Shown here in pieces: positions 43,178 through 56,353 of a stretch of 64,000 nucleotides of DNA; position 1 is the first letter of the stretch; every line of letters begins with the position of its first letter. The notes below the pieces were generated by a model. It saw only the letters and a program-made list of their open reading frames with translations. It did not search any database and was not told the DNA's origin. Source of the stretch: Glandiceps talaboti (lineage: Eukaryota > Hemichordata > Enteropneusta > Spengelidae). The translations under genes and the position numbers were made by a program. The stretch covers positions 24,974,503-25,038,502 of the forward strand of contig NC_135551.1 in assembly GCF_964340395.1 (NCBI RefSeq). Direction: 5' to 3'.

Positions 43178-44404
43178 AAGATTGTAGTCAACCATAAAAG
43201 TGCTGACTTTCTTGATTTTCGTAGTACCATGTTTTCCTTTAGACACTAACCATGGGTTGAATGTACTTTGACAACAGCTGAGACGAGGCAACGCCAGTAT
43301 AATTTACGGGTGGTTGAACATAACACTTCAATGACAGAAACTTTACAACACCCAGATGATTACAGACGATCGAGGTGTGACTCCCGGCACCATCTCAATA
43401 CTCCTTATACGCCTATATACTATTATGTCTTACCATAAAACACGCACACACCTACGCAAGTGGTTCATACCAAAAAAAATTATTCCTAACGGCATCGTCA
43501 GAGGGCGGAAATCATTGGACAGTTAAGACACAAAGTCTTGGATAGTCTAGGAACTTAGATATATTCCATTCTGTGATTATTTAGGAACATAAATAGTATC
43601 CCATCTACTGATGTAGTCTTGGAATATGAAAATGTCAGGGATGTCTCATTAGCCAATCCATGGAATGCAATGCTAAACGGTATTCCGATGTGGCCATCAT
43701 AAATAGATTCCTAACATCCAAGGCAGGGTTAACCGTATAGACCCTCCACCAGTTTGGTCTATACAAACTGTGCACAATATACAGCTTTACGCATTGTTAA
43801 GTAACGCGAAAGTCGACTATACAGGGTTGACCTGTATTGTGTCGGTGTGAGGCAACTTTCTCAAAACATCTGGCAGACGCCATTATTTTTATCATGCCAA
43901 ATAGTTCAATATCCTCAAGTAAGTAATGACAGATTCACTCTGATTGGGCGAGTATATTTCAATAGGCATTTGTTTTCCCGCCATCTATGGGCTGTGAGAT
44001 ACCCTGATGTAAACGCATAGGAGTTTAAAGTCTTTGTGAATTCAATGAAGGGAGTTCTGCTTTAATATGATCAATTGACCCCAACATATGAGAAAATTCT
44101 GTTATTACAGTAACTTTAATCAACATATGCAACCAGAGGTTAGCGTTAATTGTATTTGGCCTAATGCCTATATTTCAACTCGAGTCCTTTTCCATTGAAT
44201 TACACTCTATGTTCTAGTCATGCCGTTGAATTTTATATACTAGTATGTGTTGTGAGGATGGGGTGAATTGCATTGCAAACACCCCTCACGCGTAATTCAA
44301 TTTACTGACTTTACATTTTATTCATTAACATGATAAATCATACTTTACTATTTTCGCTATTTATCAATTTGTTTTTCTTCAGATATGCCCGATTACAAAC
44401 TACG
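43178..44404. other. Intergenic; short hairpin at 43735-43764
   Basis: GTATAGACC and GGTCTATAC form a perfect 9-bp stem around a 12-base loop at 43735-43764. The ATAGACCCTCCAC core recurs in the hairpin at 58818-58863. No gene. Confidence 0.5.
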
Positions 44405-44514
44405 AGAGTGAGTGAGTGAGTGAGTGAGTGAGTGAGTGAGTGAGTGAGTGAGTGAGTGAGTGAGTGAGTGGAGAGGAAAAGGGGACGTAGAGAGGGTAGA
44501 CAGACAGACAAACT

Positions 44515-44561
<47 letters not shown>
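44405..44561 (+). repeat. (GAGT)n and (CAGA)n microsatellites
   Basis: GAGT at 44405-44471 and CAGA at about 44497-44561, separated by a short purine-rich spacer. Confidence 0.97.
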
Positions 44562-46838
44562 TACATAAAACATTTCTTTATTTTTTAAAGCAGAGAATGG
44601 TGAAGGAAGTTATAAGGGATGAAAAGTGAAATAAGTTATAAGGGATGAAATTAGTGTATTCAGAACTATTGTATTTTTGACTTGTACGTAACTTATCACA
44701 TGGTTAAACAGGGTCTGTGTTTTTATACTTATTTATTGGAGCATACCATACAAGCACCACTTACAAACACACGATTTCGTAAATGAATACTATGAAAAAT
44801 TGTGAAAAACAACCTGTGTTACATATCCATGGGAAGATATTCGAAAAATTGCGTGTGTGTAGAATTCAAACAAAGACACTTCCCTTTGATAGCTTATTCA
44901 CAATTCAACTGACCGACTTCACTGCTCGTAATAGTCCTGTAAAACCAAGCAACTATTGAAAGTCTTTGAAAGATGTGCGTCCTGGAACCACTCCAAGTCG
45001 CGTTCACCAAATAATCGTATATTATGTCTGCCTGTAATATAAAAATAACAGCTTACACATCGTGTGGTCACAGACTATTCTCTGCCTGCCAAGATTTTTT
45101 GTACACACTTTGTCAACGATGGAGGGCGGAAATTATAGTTTACAATGATGCTAAAAAACAAGTAGTGTACAGAAGTAGACATAAACTAAAAGTACTTTTC
45201 AAATGTTTATAAGTGTCTGTCAACAGCTGCATATAATTGTATACTTTTTTTATTAAAGTGAAAAACCATACATATACGAGCAGAGGTTCACTCCGCGGTC
45301 AATGTAGGTACAGATGGTGGACTTTTCATAATGAATGCCCACCTTGTCTAACTTACTACGAAACCACGTCTGCTGGCATACGTGTATACATGAAGTGATA
45401 CGGTTTCAAGTATTATTTTATTCATGGCTATCTCGACTTGTCTATAGCAACTTCTTCCACCGCAGTATCTCAGGACAAGAAGAAAGGAAGGCAAATGGCA
45501 GTTAAATATATACCACAAGTCATTGCTAGGTTCCAGTAACACCATGGCTCTTATGAACACCTAGAATTAAACTTAACTAGCTATTGAAAACAGACAATAT
45601 AATTCGTCACACACTGTATAGAAATAATATTAGGTTGACAGAGAGATTGACTTGTATTATGGTGCTGAACAAAAACGTCTCTAGACAGTTGGCACGGACT
45701 GAGAACTGATAACAGACGATCATTCAATTCCCCAACTCTTACAATTCATGTAATCGGTAAATAATTATGAGTACAACTGGGTTCATGAATATTGGTGGCA
45801 TATGCAGAGTTACTAAGTAAAAGTTCTTTTTACAGGGGTTAAAAGCCCCATTACTTCATATATCAAAAAGGAACACCACTCCATAAAATAAATGTATTTT
45901 CATAAACTTTGGGTTCTGGAGAGTCATTTCATTATTTTACATAACATAACTTTCGCTCGGTTGCCACGCAACACTATTTTCTTTCAGTAATACACCATTG
46001 CATGATGGGTCTAAAGCACACGTTATTTTATTGATTTATTGGTTGTATACTGATTATTTATGACTATTTATCTGAAAGAAGTAAGTTCTTAGGAGTCATG
46101 AATATTAGTGTACATCTTATAAATAATCTTGTCTGCTAAGACCCATCATGCATATGTAATATTGCTATTTTAACGAGTAGTATATATTAAACTTTAGCTA
46201 TCTTTAGCTAACTTTAGCTAGCTGTCAATCTTTGACATGTAAACTGTACAACTTCATTACTTCAACACTTCCAGTACCACTTAAAGACCGTGGATGTAAT
46301 TCCAGGTTCTCGCATTATGCATTATATTATCAGTTGAGCCCGAAGGATTACGACAGGACCATTCTTATCTTTCGGAGCAACTGTTTTCCATACGTAAAAT
46401 TTTAGTAGACAATATTTAATTGGAATTTTATTCCTGGTACGAGGCTGTGGGGACAGAGTTCCGGTGTCGACTGCCTAGCGGCACATTTGGCAATAGTATC
46501 GACAAACATCATGCATTTTAGCCATATATATTTTTTCGCTATGTACTGTTGGCAGTGAGTTTCTAATGTTGTCAATTTAAGACTGACCTTTGACTCCCAA
46601 CACTCTCTGTGAGTACAACTACATAAAATCCTAATCCAAACTGGCAATTCTTTTACCAGAAATTTGCGAACAACATTCTTGTTTATCATCGTTGTTGGTA
46701 CACCTCTGTCAGAGTTTTAGAACTATATTGATGTTCATTAATTCATGTATGTTTTGGGGTTCAAAAGTGTTAGCAATTTAACAGAAGAGAGTTACAGGCA
46801 ATGCTGATACTATGTATAGTCATCATGGAAGCACTGAG
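44562..46838. other. Intergenic, nothing recognised
   Basis: Open frames, the longest at 46402-46689 on the minus strand, show no recognisable domain. A segment near 46300-46380 resembles parts of 58600-58700 and 60030-60120 and may be an old interspersed repeat. Confidence 0.45.
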
Positions 46839-46957
46839 ATTCATACACAAGTTCTCTTCTTCCACTTTTGATGGAGAAACAGACTGATAGCGGTTTGTTC
46901 GAAACATGTCTGTGTCCCAATCAAAAGTGGAAAAAGATACTGAACTTGTGTATGAAT
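46839..46957. repeat. Near-complete foldback, 119 bp
   Basis: Arms 46839-46872 (ATTCATACACAAGTTC...) and 46920-46957 (...GAACTTGTGTATGAAT) are imperfect reverse complements. The inner part continues the stem through ACAGAC...GTCTGT, leaving a loop of about 20 bases. It directly abuts a (CAGA)n array. Confidence 0.75.
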
Positions 46958-46969
46958 AGACAATGATGT

Positions 46970-47010
46970 CAGACAGACAGACAGCCAGACAGACAGACAG
47001 CCAGCCAGCC

Positions 47011-47105
<95 letters not shown>
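46970..47105 (+). repeat. (CAGA)n microsatellite
   Basis: CAGA with CAGC interruptions in the first 40 bases. Confidence 0.98.
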
Positions 47106-47720
47106 ACCAAAAGATAAGCATTCCTTAGGGAGCTAAATGATACTGCAGTGCATCGCACAATAAATATGTGGGCGTCTGGATTGCTTTAACCAATCAGAAG
47201 TATGCACAACGTAGTTATGCGGATAATGAACCCTTTGGCGTGTCTATATTTCATTCCTGGCCACTTGTCCTGAAAAGAAGTTGTGTCAGCGAAGAGAAGT
47301 CTCAATACAGGTCAAACTACTACTCAAAGTAAAATCTTAATCCAACAATAAGTAATGAGGTGTATTGTTCGATGACTATCATATCAACAGGTGGTTGCGT
47401 TACCTCCGGGGTTGAAGAAACCTCGATTACGTGCATGTTGAGTAACTCCAACTGTGTCAAATCATGCCCCCCCCCTGGTGTGCCCATTTGTTCTGTTTGT
47501 TCCTAATTTAGTCTGAATTGAATGTAATAACTTTAGTGTATTTTCCGCCAAGATATACGTAAATTGATTCACTCGTTACACATAACAAGAAAACCGTACG
47601 GTGTTTGATTAAAAATGTAGTTCAGTCTAGTCCATTCCATTTTCTGAACAGTACACACACATTTGAAGAAAAAAACAGCATCTACTATAATTTGTGCGTT
47701 TGTTTGGGGGTCCTTGATTG
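47106..47720. other. Intergenic, nothing recognised
   Basis: No gene supported. Confidence 0.5.

Positions 47721-47816
<96 letters not shown>
47721..47816 (+). repeat. (CTGT)n microsatellite
   Basis: An almost pure array of about 24 units. Confidence 0.98.
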
Positions 47817-48510
47817 TCACGTGTTTGTTTGTCTGCTCTGCTCAGTTGTTGGATAGTTTTTAAATATTTTCTACATGATACCGTGGAGATGGAAGTTTTT
47901 TGAAAAAAGTAAAGTCTGTTTGAAGCAAACTATAAATGACTATGAATAAAACTTTTAGTCATTTGATTGACCTTTGAACTCGTGACCTTGATAGTGAGCA
48001 ATATCGTAATCTTTATACATGTAAAAGGTAGTAAGCTGCAATTAAGTTCCTCTAAAACCCCAACCAGATAGAGCCATGTAAAGTAATACACTATTCATTA
48101 GTGTGATTGTTAGCAAAGAATTGGCAAATCTTGTTACTTCTATTCTACTTCTACTTATAGCAAATTCCCCAATCGTCTGTAAAATGTGCGGGCTATTACA
48201 GAGGATAAAAGATGTCAAATTCTTTACATTCTATTACGTTATTCTTTATTTTGTTGCCAGAGAGCAGACTTGTTGACCCATGGAAAGGAAGGGACCTGTC
48301 TGGGACACTATTTACACAGCTTATATTGAAGCACTATGTTTTGTCGGTGCCTGTGATTATCGGGGGATAAGAACCATGCCCTCTGGGTATAGATATGGAC
48401 AAACGACGAAAAAAAAAATATTGCAAATCTTTGTCTTCTTATTCCACCCACTCAATTTATCCTTCGTTGTATTGCTGTTCTACTGCTTGCCGGAGTTTGT
48501 TTATGATTTG
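47817..48510. other. Intergenic, nothing recognised
   Basis: No gene supported. Confidence 0.5.
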
Positions 48511-48614
48511 TCTTCTTCTCCTTCTTCTTCTTCTTCTTCTTCTTCTTCTTTTTCTTCATCATCATCATCATCATCATCATTGTTGTTGTTGTTTGTGTTG
48601 TTGTTGTTGCTGCT

Positions 48615-48645
<31 letters not shown>

Positions 48646-48695
48646 ATGATGCTATTGCTCCTTTCGTTGTTGTTTATGTTGTTGTCATCGCTGTT

Positions 48696-48730
<35 letters not shown>

Positions 48731-48772
48731 TGTTGTTGTTGTTGTTGTTGTTTTGTTCCTTTTGTTGTTTGT
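48511..48772 (+). repeat. Mosaic of five trinucleotide repeats
   Basis: Blocks follow one another almost without spacer: CTT (about 48511-48556), ATC (48557-48580), TTG (48580-48608), CTG (48609-48627), ATG (48627-48651), then after a short spacer TCG (48696-48730) and TTG (48730-48751). The 3-bp period keeps long open frames (poly-Ser, poly-Leu, poly-Met); these lack any other coding evidence. Confidence 0.95.
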
Positions 48773-50710
48773 TTTGTCGTCTTCTTTCTTAATGTTGTTC
48801 TTATTTTCGTTATTACTATCAGTATTTGTTACCTTCCCTCACCAAGCTTTATGTTCCTTCAGTTCTCTCTATACCAGTAATTCGAACGTAAAAATAAACA
48901 TCCCCAATTGGTTTTTATTCAGTATTCATATTTTGTTGGGATTTGAAAGTAGTTTTACTGTTAGTGAATGTTGAAAGTCATAAACTCCCCTCTTGTTTTT
49001 TTTTAAATATACGACACAAAGAAAAGGGAAATGCATAGGCGAGATGATGGTAAAACTAGAACTCAATAACATGAATAACAATATTTTTCGGAAATGACTA
49101 CTGAATGAAAGATTTCGGGCATTGAGATTTAGTGATACATACATGCGAATTACATTACCATACAAGCGACAAACAAAACACCGCTTTATGTGTGTATGGA
49201 GAGGGGTTGGGGTGACTATTCATTTTATAATTGCATACCTCTTTTGAAATGAGTCATCTATCATACTACGATGCGTGTATATCAATTAGCCAACGTACTG
49301 ATTGCTTCACTGAGTTTGTAAGGCAAAAAAAAAAGTATTAGGTTCTGGTCAGCATGTGCATCACTTAAATACCCTCGCGTCGGTCTTATCTTTCATGTTT
49401 GTCCAGCCCATGCAGTCTGCAGATCCGTGGGGAAACACAAAAATATCCCTCCCTACTTCAGTGAACTGCAGAGCCAATCATAAACAAGCAAGTGGCATCT
49501 GCTCCACATACACACTTGCTCTAAAGAAGTAAATAAAAAAGAACTAGTAACTGCCATAAATAGTACATTGGGTGACAAGTTTGATGAGAATATAAAAAAA
49601 AATTCACGTAGTCGCACCACTTTAGACAAAATGTCGACCAGAAACATTTTTTTTCGGACTAAGTATATATTTTGATACTTGTATGGTCTACATTGACCAT
49701 TGTAATGAAGGGTAAACTAAGATTCAGCCAAATAAAACCAACAATAAATGAAGGGTCTAATGCCAGGAGGGCCTGACTCCATTTTGGGGGCGATTTTTCA
49801 ATCTTAACAATTCTAATTTTGTTCACAGATAAGAAAAGACCAACCTTTATTCTGAATGATGACTAGGTAAAAACGCGAGAAAAGAAACGTTTGTCTTTAT
49901 TTTTTAAAAACGGCATATTTCACAAAATCTCTGACATTTCCGGTAGTTTGCTGTTTCTTCTCTTCTCCAATCAAACATTGTTATTATTTATTTATTACCT
50001 ATTTATCACAGCATTTGAAAAAGAAGAAATATTGTACATTCTTAGGGGTAATGGGAGAACGGGAAATAGCAAAGCTAGTCCAGTCCGTCTCCTAGACATT
50101 GTTCTGGGTGAAGACAGATTATAGGGGGAAATCTTGATTTAAATCTGACCGACTTTTGGATCACAGAGGCCTAGTGTCGAAAGTGTGCTTCTCGCATTTT
50201 TCTCACAATAGCGTTATTGTAATAAGGCTGCAAAGATTCTAACCCCCCACCAAGTACTAGATTTAGAACAACGAGATTTTGGTTATCGAAGATAAGCTTT
50301 TTTTTAAAGTTTATATCTTGAACAAATTCATCTTTTTTGTCAAACTTTCTTTCTACAAACTGTACTTGTACTTTTGGCGAACTTCGCATTCATATGCCAC
50401 TCTCACACTACCCAGTCACCAGATGGACTTTTAGAATCAATATTGATTTATCAACTGACCTTGTGTAAATTGTTTGATGGGCTAAATTTGTTAATTCTCG
50501 CTACCATATTTGACTTTCGTACATTGACCTCTGTCTTACATGCTTATAACTGTTGAACAATTGGATTCAATTGCCATTGGTTAAATCGAAGCTCATCTCA
50601 TCTCAATTGCCTTGTAGTTTAACAAATTGTCTAACAACTCTCCTTTCCTGCTTCCCCTCTCTCTCTCACACACACACACACACACCACGTCTCTGTCTCC
50701 CTGACTTATT
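48773..50710. other. Intergenic, nothing recognised
   Basis: Short CA run near 50666-50684. No gene supported. Confidence 0.5.
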
Positions 50711-50739
50711 CAGTCAGTCAATCAGTCTGTCTGACTGAC

Positions 50740-50775
<36 letters not shown>

Positions 50776-50872
50776 AGTCTGTCTGTACCTCCTTTCTATC
50801 CCCTCCCTTCCCTTCTCTCTTCCCCTCCCTCCATCCATACCTCCCTCCCCTTCTCTCTCCCCTCCCTCCCTA
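50711..50872 (+). repeat. (CTGT)n followed by a polypyrimidine tract
   Basis: CTGT/CAGT units to about 50786, then about 85 bases of almost pure C/T (CCCTCCCTT-like). Confidence 0.9.
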
Positions 50873-52668
50873 GTAATATAGTATATTCGTTGTTGCTTAA
50901 GTACTAAGTAGAATCCAACCACTAACACTGTGAACACACCTGAGAAAAGAATCATAATAAACAGTAAACAAGGGGAGTGACAGCTATACTTCATTTCTTT
51001 TCATGTGAATATACGATGGTTGTGCCTTTTATTTTACGATGTTTTCATATGGGTGTGGTCGATCACTGTTCATTCCCACTGTCCCAAATCCATACATGCC
51101 ACCTTGTCGAAAGCAGCCAGGTCTGCCTTGACTGCAACCCAGTAGTTAATATCAACGTGCATGGTTTTGATTCCTGTTCTAATTTAGTTGAAATGTCGGT
51201 AAGTAGATTGTGATAGCTTGTATTTCGATTGTAAACAGAGAAAACCCCACTTAACGGTAACATGTATTCCTGAATTCATAAGACCAAGAGAACCGCCTTA
51301 AATTTAGAGGCAATGTTTATGATGAATTCTTAGTACGATATATCAAAGACACTTGGACAACTATAGCATGATCTGTTACTACGCATGTTGTAGATACGAA
51401 ACAGTTTTCAAGTTGTCGATTTTTAAGTTTAAAATACAATGTGCATTGTTATCCATTCGTCGCACGTCACCGACTTTAAATTCCTACCGACATATTTTCA
51501 CCGGGCGTGGAGGCTTGCTATTCAAAACGGGTCGTTGACACGTCAATACCGAAGACCACTTTTACCGCCTAGGGTTTGGTTTGACTTCACCGTCTACGCA
51601 CTCGAAAAATACGACAGGCAAAAAATTGTCCAATTATTATCGGCGTTAACTCTCCTGCACGTTTATGCATAATTTGGGTCAACATTTTAAGAAAGAGAGT
51701 GCTTGTTTTCCAATTCATTTTAGTTGTACATACCCTGTCATTATACGACACGGTTGACTAGTAAACATATTGGTACTGCCACATAATATATAGACGTGTT
51801 GGTTCCATCCGTGACGCAATTATTCTCAAAGACGTCGGCGTCTTGCATCTCTCGGCATCTCTAGTTATCGGATGAAACTGTTCCCAAAATGCAGTACTGA
51901 CTAAATAGTAAGTTAGGTGTGGTACACTTGTATTACTTTACATAGAAACCTGCCTTGGCCCACTATAGGTCACGCCTCACAGAGTCTATTATAATAGATA
52001 ATACTACCCGAAGGATGAACTACCACTTGTTAAAGAGGCTATAGAGTTCGAGGTCAAACTAGCAACTTACAAGTTCATGTCTTTTGGGGTATGCAATATA
52101 CACCGTGCCAGTAAGAACGTTTGGAGGGCGCACAGGTTTAAACCACAGTAGCTGCAACTTGAACGGTTTTTAAAAGTGTTTAAATATAATAATTTACTCG
52201 AAACATCGTGAACATTATTACAATACCAATAATCAGACCTTGTACATGTCAATTAGAGGCCTATTTTATCTATAAGTAGTATAGTAATAAGTTGAAATTA
52301 TGAATAAGTACTGTGGGTCATCACTGGAATATTTTATTGACATATCATTCTCTATTCAAAGGTACAACTATTCCATTTTTTGACTAGACATTTAATTGGT
52401 GAAGAAAAAATAAATAAAATGCAAAACAAAGACCCACCCAAATGCAAAGGGGATAGTAACTAAGATCATTGTTGTCTGGTGTTAATTTTTTGGTGCGGAC
52501 TCAAAAATCAATTTGATTGGATATATTGTACCATAATATGTGTATTGCTAGTGCTACACAAATGTGTTTATCCACCGGTACTACTCGGGGTGTATGATAT
52601 TACGACATATGAGAATGAACGGTCTCCATAGGTGACTTCGATTAAGTTATTGTATCTAACAAAACAGG
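50873..52668. other. Intergenic, nothing recognised
   Basis: No gene supported. Confidence 0.5.
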
Positions 52669-52671
52669 TTT

Positions 52672-52703
<32 letters not shown>
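52669..52703 (+). repeat. T10-A25 homopolymer junction
   Basis: Ten T followed by about 25 A. Could be the tail of an old retroposed copy, but nothing recognisable lies upstream. Confidence 0.7.
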
Positions 52704-52704
<1 letters not shown>

Positions 52705-54076
52705 ATTCCAGTTGCAAGTACAGCTTTAATACGGTAATTTGATACATAAAATTACCCCTGGTGGTTACTACAAACTATTAGTAATCTCAGCTCACAGTCT
52801 CAGTGTCAGTAGTTGGGAACTTTTGAGACTTATTGTTGTGTTGTTTAGTTTCGTATGATGACGTCATGTCATCATTAGCATAGGCGAGCACACGGCGATG
52901 TGGATTTGTTTGTAGCCCCATAATAGATTGATTAGTGAAACTTGAAAGTGTAAACATATTACATTGATTCTGATATGAAAGTAGTCCTCTAACTTTTGAT
53001 AGTTCTCATTGATCGACTCTAAACATAGCAACAGACTGAAACCCTTATTTTAATTTCGTTTCTGTTTAAGCTACTTTTCCCCATTTTTGTCTCATAAATA
53101 CTTTTCGTTCACAACTACTTAGCGTTCACAAAAAAAAAAGTTTTGTCGTTGACCTACATTCACCTTCACCGTGAACGAATGGAAAAATGAATGAATGGAT
53201 GGATGGATGAAAAGCCGCCACTGTGATGCGATTTACATGAAGTGTTTCTTGTACCATAGCCCCTAAGGTGACTGCATTACATGATGGTCTATGCTCACAC
53301 TGAATGCAATAACATAAAAACATTTCCAATCTAATGCGTCTCCAAGGGTTACCATGACCCATGCCCGTTAACGTAATACTAATAACAGAAGCTTTTGAAA
53401 ATATCACGCTCCGACGTAGATAATAGTTCTGTATTAACAAAGCGAAGAGTTTAGCCATGTAAGATAATTATGTATTCATTTTACAAAGCTAAGAAGTAGG
53501 GCCTATGAAATACCCATGATATTGCATTGAAAGTAATCTTGGCACACAGAATATGTATTGATATGACAAAAGCACTGAGTAGGGACTTGGGTAATGCTAT
53601 GATGATAAACATACATAACGTAGAGAGTTTGACCACGCAAAATAAGTATTTATTCTTTTTCCACAAAACGCATAAGTAGAGCCAATGTCCATTATGTATG
53701 AAATGCCATTATCTTTTATATAGACAACTGTCTTGGCAGCATAAAGTATGTTCAACAATTCACAATGTCTATTTATTTCACCTATGATCTTGTGACACCT
53801 TTGCCTTAATTGGTTGAATCACTGACGTATCCTTAGCATCATTATCGATGTGAATGCAATGTCTTCCAAACGGTTTTTTTTTACATAAAGGAGAATCAAT
53901 AAGACACACCAACTCGTTCTATTTCTTGTCTTGGTCTCACGGTATATCACGATATTTGCATATTATTGTGGTATTTGTGGAACGTGTGGTCCGAGGCGTC
54001 TTATTCGTTGAATACTTGCCTATTGGATAGCTTGATCTACCGATCAAGCTATTTGGTTGATTGAGTTTGGAGATTA

Positions 54077-54114
<38 letters not shown>

Positions 54115-54451
54115 TGGATGTGACCTAGTAAATAGGCAAAATAAAAAAAATGGGTTTCCGATAACACGACCAACTCTAGTTTAAGCCGCCAACCCTAAAT
54201 ATTTTTTAAGTAAATCGAAAAGAAAAAAGATTCTTTGTCTTCTTAACCTTCATGTATGTCTATTTTCTTTCCCCATTGATGTCTGTACATATTTCATCAA
54301 ACTATCACAGAAGAAGTTATCTCGATAAGACCGAAATTTAGTTCGGGTTTGGGTCGAGGCAATATTTTCGCAAAAATAAAAACAATCAACAAGATAAAAT
54401 AAAATAAAATCACGACCAGCCAACCCTATTCAGCTTGTTTACAAATCACTC
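52704..54451. other. Intergenic with a short (CAGA)n array
   Basis: A (CAGA)n run lies at 54078-54114. The 110-codon minus-strand frame at 53126-53458 has no recognisable domain. No gene supported. Confidence 0.45.
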
Positions 54452-54494
54452 GTTGTCTGATGATCGCACTATGCGTGAAACTCCGAGTTACAAC
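54452..54494 (+). ncRNA. Hammerhead ribozyme motif (type I, short stem III) in a Penelope-like repeat
   Basis: Core CTGATGA (54457-54463), stem II CGCA-CTA-TGCG flanked by T and T, GAA (54477-54479), a minimal stem III ACT-CCG-AGT, then T and the predicted cleavage position after 54489. Stem I pairs GTTGT (54452-54456) with ACAAC (54490-54494). In the other copies stem I is GTGT/ACAC, a compensatory change. The T-T pair at the base of stem II (normally a Watson-Crick pair) and a U at the cleavage site may lower activity. Known biology: Penelope-like elements carry minimal type I hammerheads. Confidence 0.6.
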
Positions 54495-54516
54495 CAAGAA
54501 AGAGTTCCAGAACCAC

Positions 54517-54595
<79 letters not shown>
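54495..54595 (+). mobile_element. Penelope-like repeat end plus (TA)n
   Basis: CAAGAAAGAGTTCCAG...ACCA follows the hammerhead, then (TA)n at 54521-54595. The same order (hammerhead, AAGAAAGAGTTCCAG, ACCAAA, TA array) is found at 61964-62154. Confidence 0.6.
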
Positions 54596-54597
<2 letters not shown>

Positions 54598-56353
54598 ACT
54601 TACAAATGCAAACTTGGTGTATAATATAGTTTCGCTGGTTATTTTAAGTTGAAAAATATAATAAATACATTTTATTGATCAAAATCAAATTTGAAATGAC
54701 TCCCCTTCATTATCCATATTTACCACTCAAAATCAGTATTTAGAAACATTTTACCATGTCACGATATGCAGACGTGAGATACCCTGTGTAAACGGTAGGA
54801 ATTTCCATAAAAACCGTGTGCGGCCGGAGAGTCGTGATGTCATAATTTTGCCACTCTGGTGTATATCATTCACTCACATCACACGGGCCATCACACCCCG
54901 TCTAACAGATCTGATGTTGAAATGATATCCGTTTTTGTGGCTATGCAAAAAAAATCATACGAATTAATATTTTTCTGTCCTTGTTCCAGCAAATGGTATT
55001 TGTGATAAGAAAGTCACTAAGGAAGTAACTCGGAAGAGCTCAGCTTCCGTTTGTACACTGAAACCAAATGCAGCTGCACTTGCATCTGTAATTAGAAGTT
55101 GGGCTTCAAGTCATATTCCCCGGCTGTATCGGAACGACTGTCGTTCTTGCTAACCAACGCTCTACTTAATTTGGACACAGCTGTTGGTAACGATATAGTA
55201 CAATTCGAATTCTAAGTTAATTCGAGAAACTACAAAATTCAGGTGAGTTGTTCTTTCACTGCCAAGTGAGTTCGTTTATTTTTTCTATCTAGCGTGAAAT
55301 CGCAGCCGCGAAATTAAAATATACTAACGACTATTTTAATACGTACGACATTGTCTGCGGTTTTTCAGGCATTTGCCTCGCCCATACGTTCTATTGTTTA
55401 TGGAATGGTGACATAGTGATAGCTATACACAACGGGAGCTGTTAAGACTTCGTGTCACGAGGGGTCAGCTGAGGATAAAACGCGTTTTCGCTTCATGACA
55501 GTACTCGGCTTTGTAAAATTGATTTTGTGTGTGGTTGTTTGAGTTTAAGCGCCTTTATATCGTTTTTGTGGCTCGCAAAGTGCTCAGCAGTTACTGAGTT
55601 AGTGTCCATGCCTTGACATCGAAAGCAAGACTTTTTTATGTTTAAATCCCGCATGGGAGGTCATTCACTTTGACAAGCTTGTTTTTAGTCTCCCTGTCCG
55701 CGTACGAGGCTGAAATGTTGGTGTCGCCACAACTTCACTGCGTTGTTTGTAACACCACGGGTTGGACGACGACTGTTTAGTAGGAATTCACATGAACTTA
55801 AACCCCGTTATTGATTACTAGTGTAGCTTTGTTCAATGATGGAACAAGTTGCCTTGAATGACAGCGTATAGATCTGGTAATTTATCGACGTTTTGTGCAG
55901 TCGTCTTGCTAACGTGTTCTTTTTTCGATCTATTTCTGAACAACCAGGTGTGTTTGTATTACCCTGTCGAGTCTTCTGCGGGCAGGAGACTGGTCTGTTG
56001 CCGTACACATCACTCGGGATAATCAATCGATTGGCGAAGACATCCAACGAGGGTAACATGCAAGGAATGCAAACTAAATGATAGTACCTGCGAAGTTGCT
56101 AAGTCTATGTGTGTTACTGTGTACCCGGTGAAAAGTACAGCTTAGGCGAGGACAGAGTTCATAGGTATCAGCCTGCCCATTATACACCGCAAGACTCTTT
56201 CCGCTCGGTTGAATACGTGGAACGCAGTAGCAAATGTAAACTCAAAGACGTATTCTGGAGAAGTAATCTTTGTAAATAGCCGCCTTGAGTTTGGAAGAAA
56301 CTTCGCTGTTCCTGATATCACACATTTTAAAATTGCCAACCCTTTTTGGAACA
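54596..56353. other. Intergenic and probable 5' leader of receptor gene D
   Basis: No other gene recognised. A perfect splice-donor-like CAG|GTGAGT lies at 55240-55248 and acceptor-like sites (TTTTTCAG at 55361-55368; CAACCAG near 55947) lie between it and the ATG, so a spliced non-coding leader is possible. Confidence 0.35.

Noticed and set aside
48280-48792. 170-codon open frame rich in Ser, Leu and Met
   Set aside because: It is generated by the trinucleotide mosaic; the non-repetitive part has no recognisable domain.
53126-53458. 110-codon minus-strand frame
   Set aside because: No recognisable domain, signal peptide or neighbouring exon; short frames of this size are expected by chance in 64 kb.
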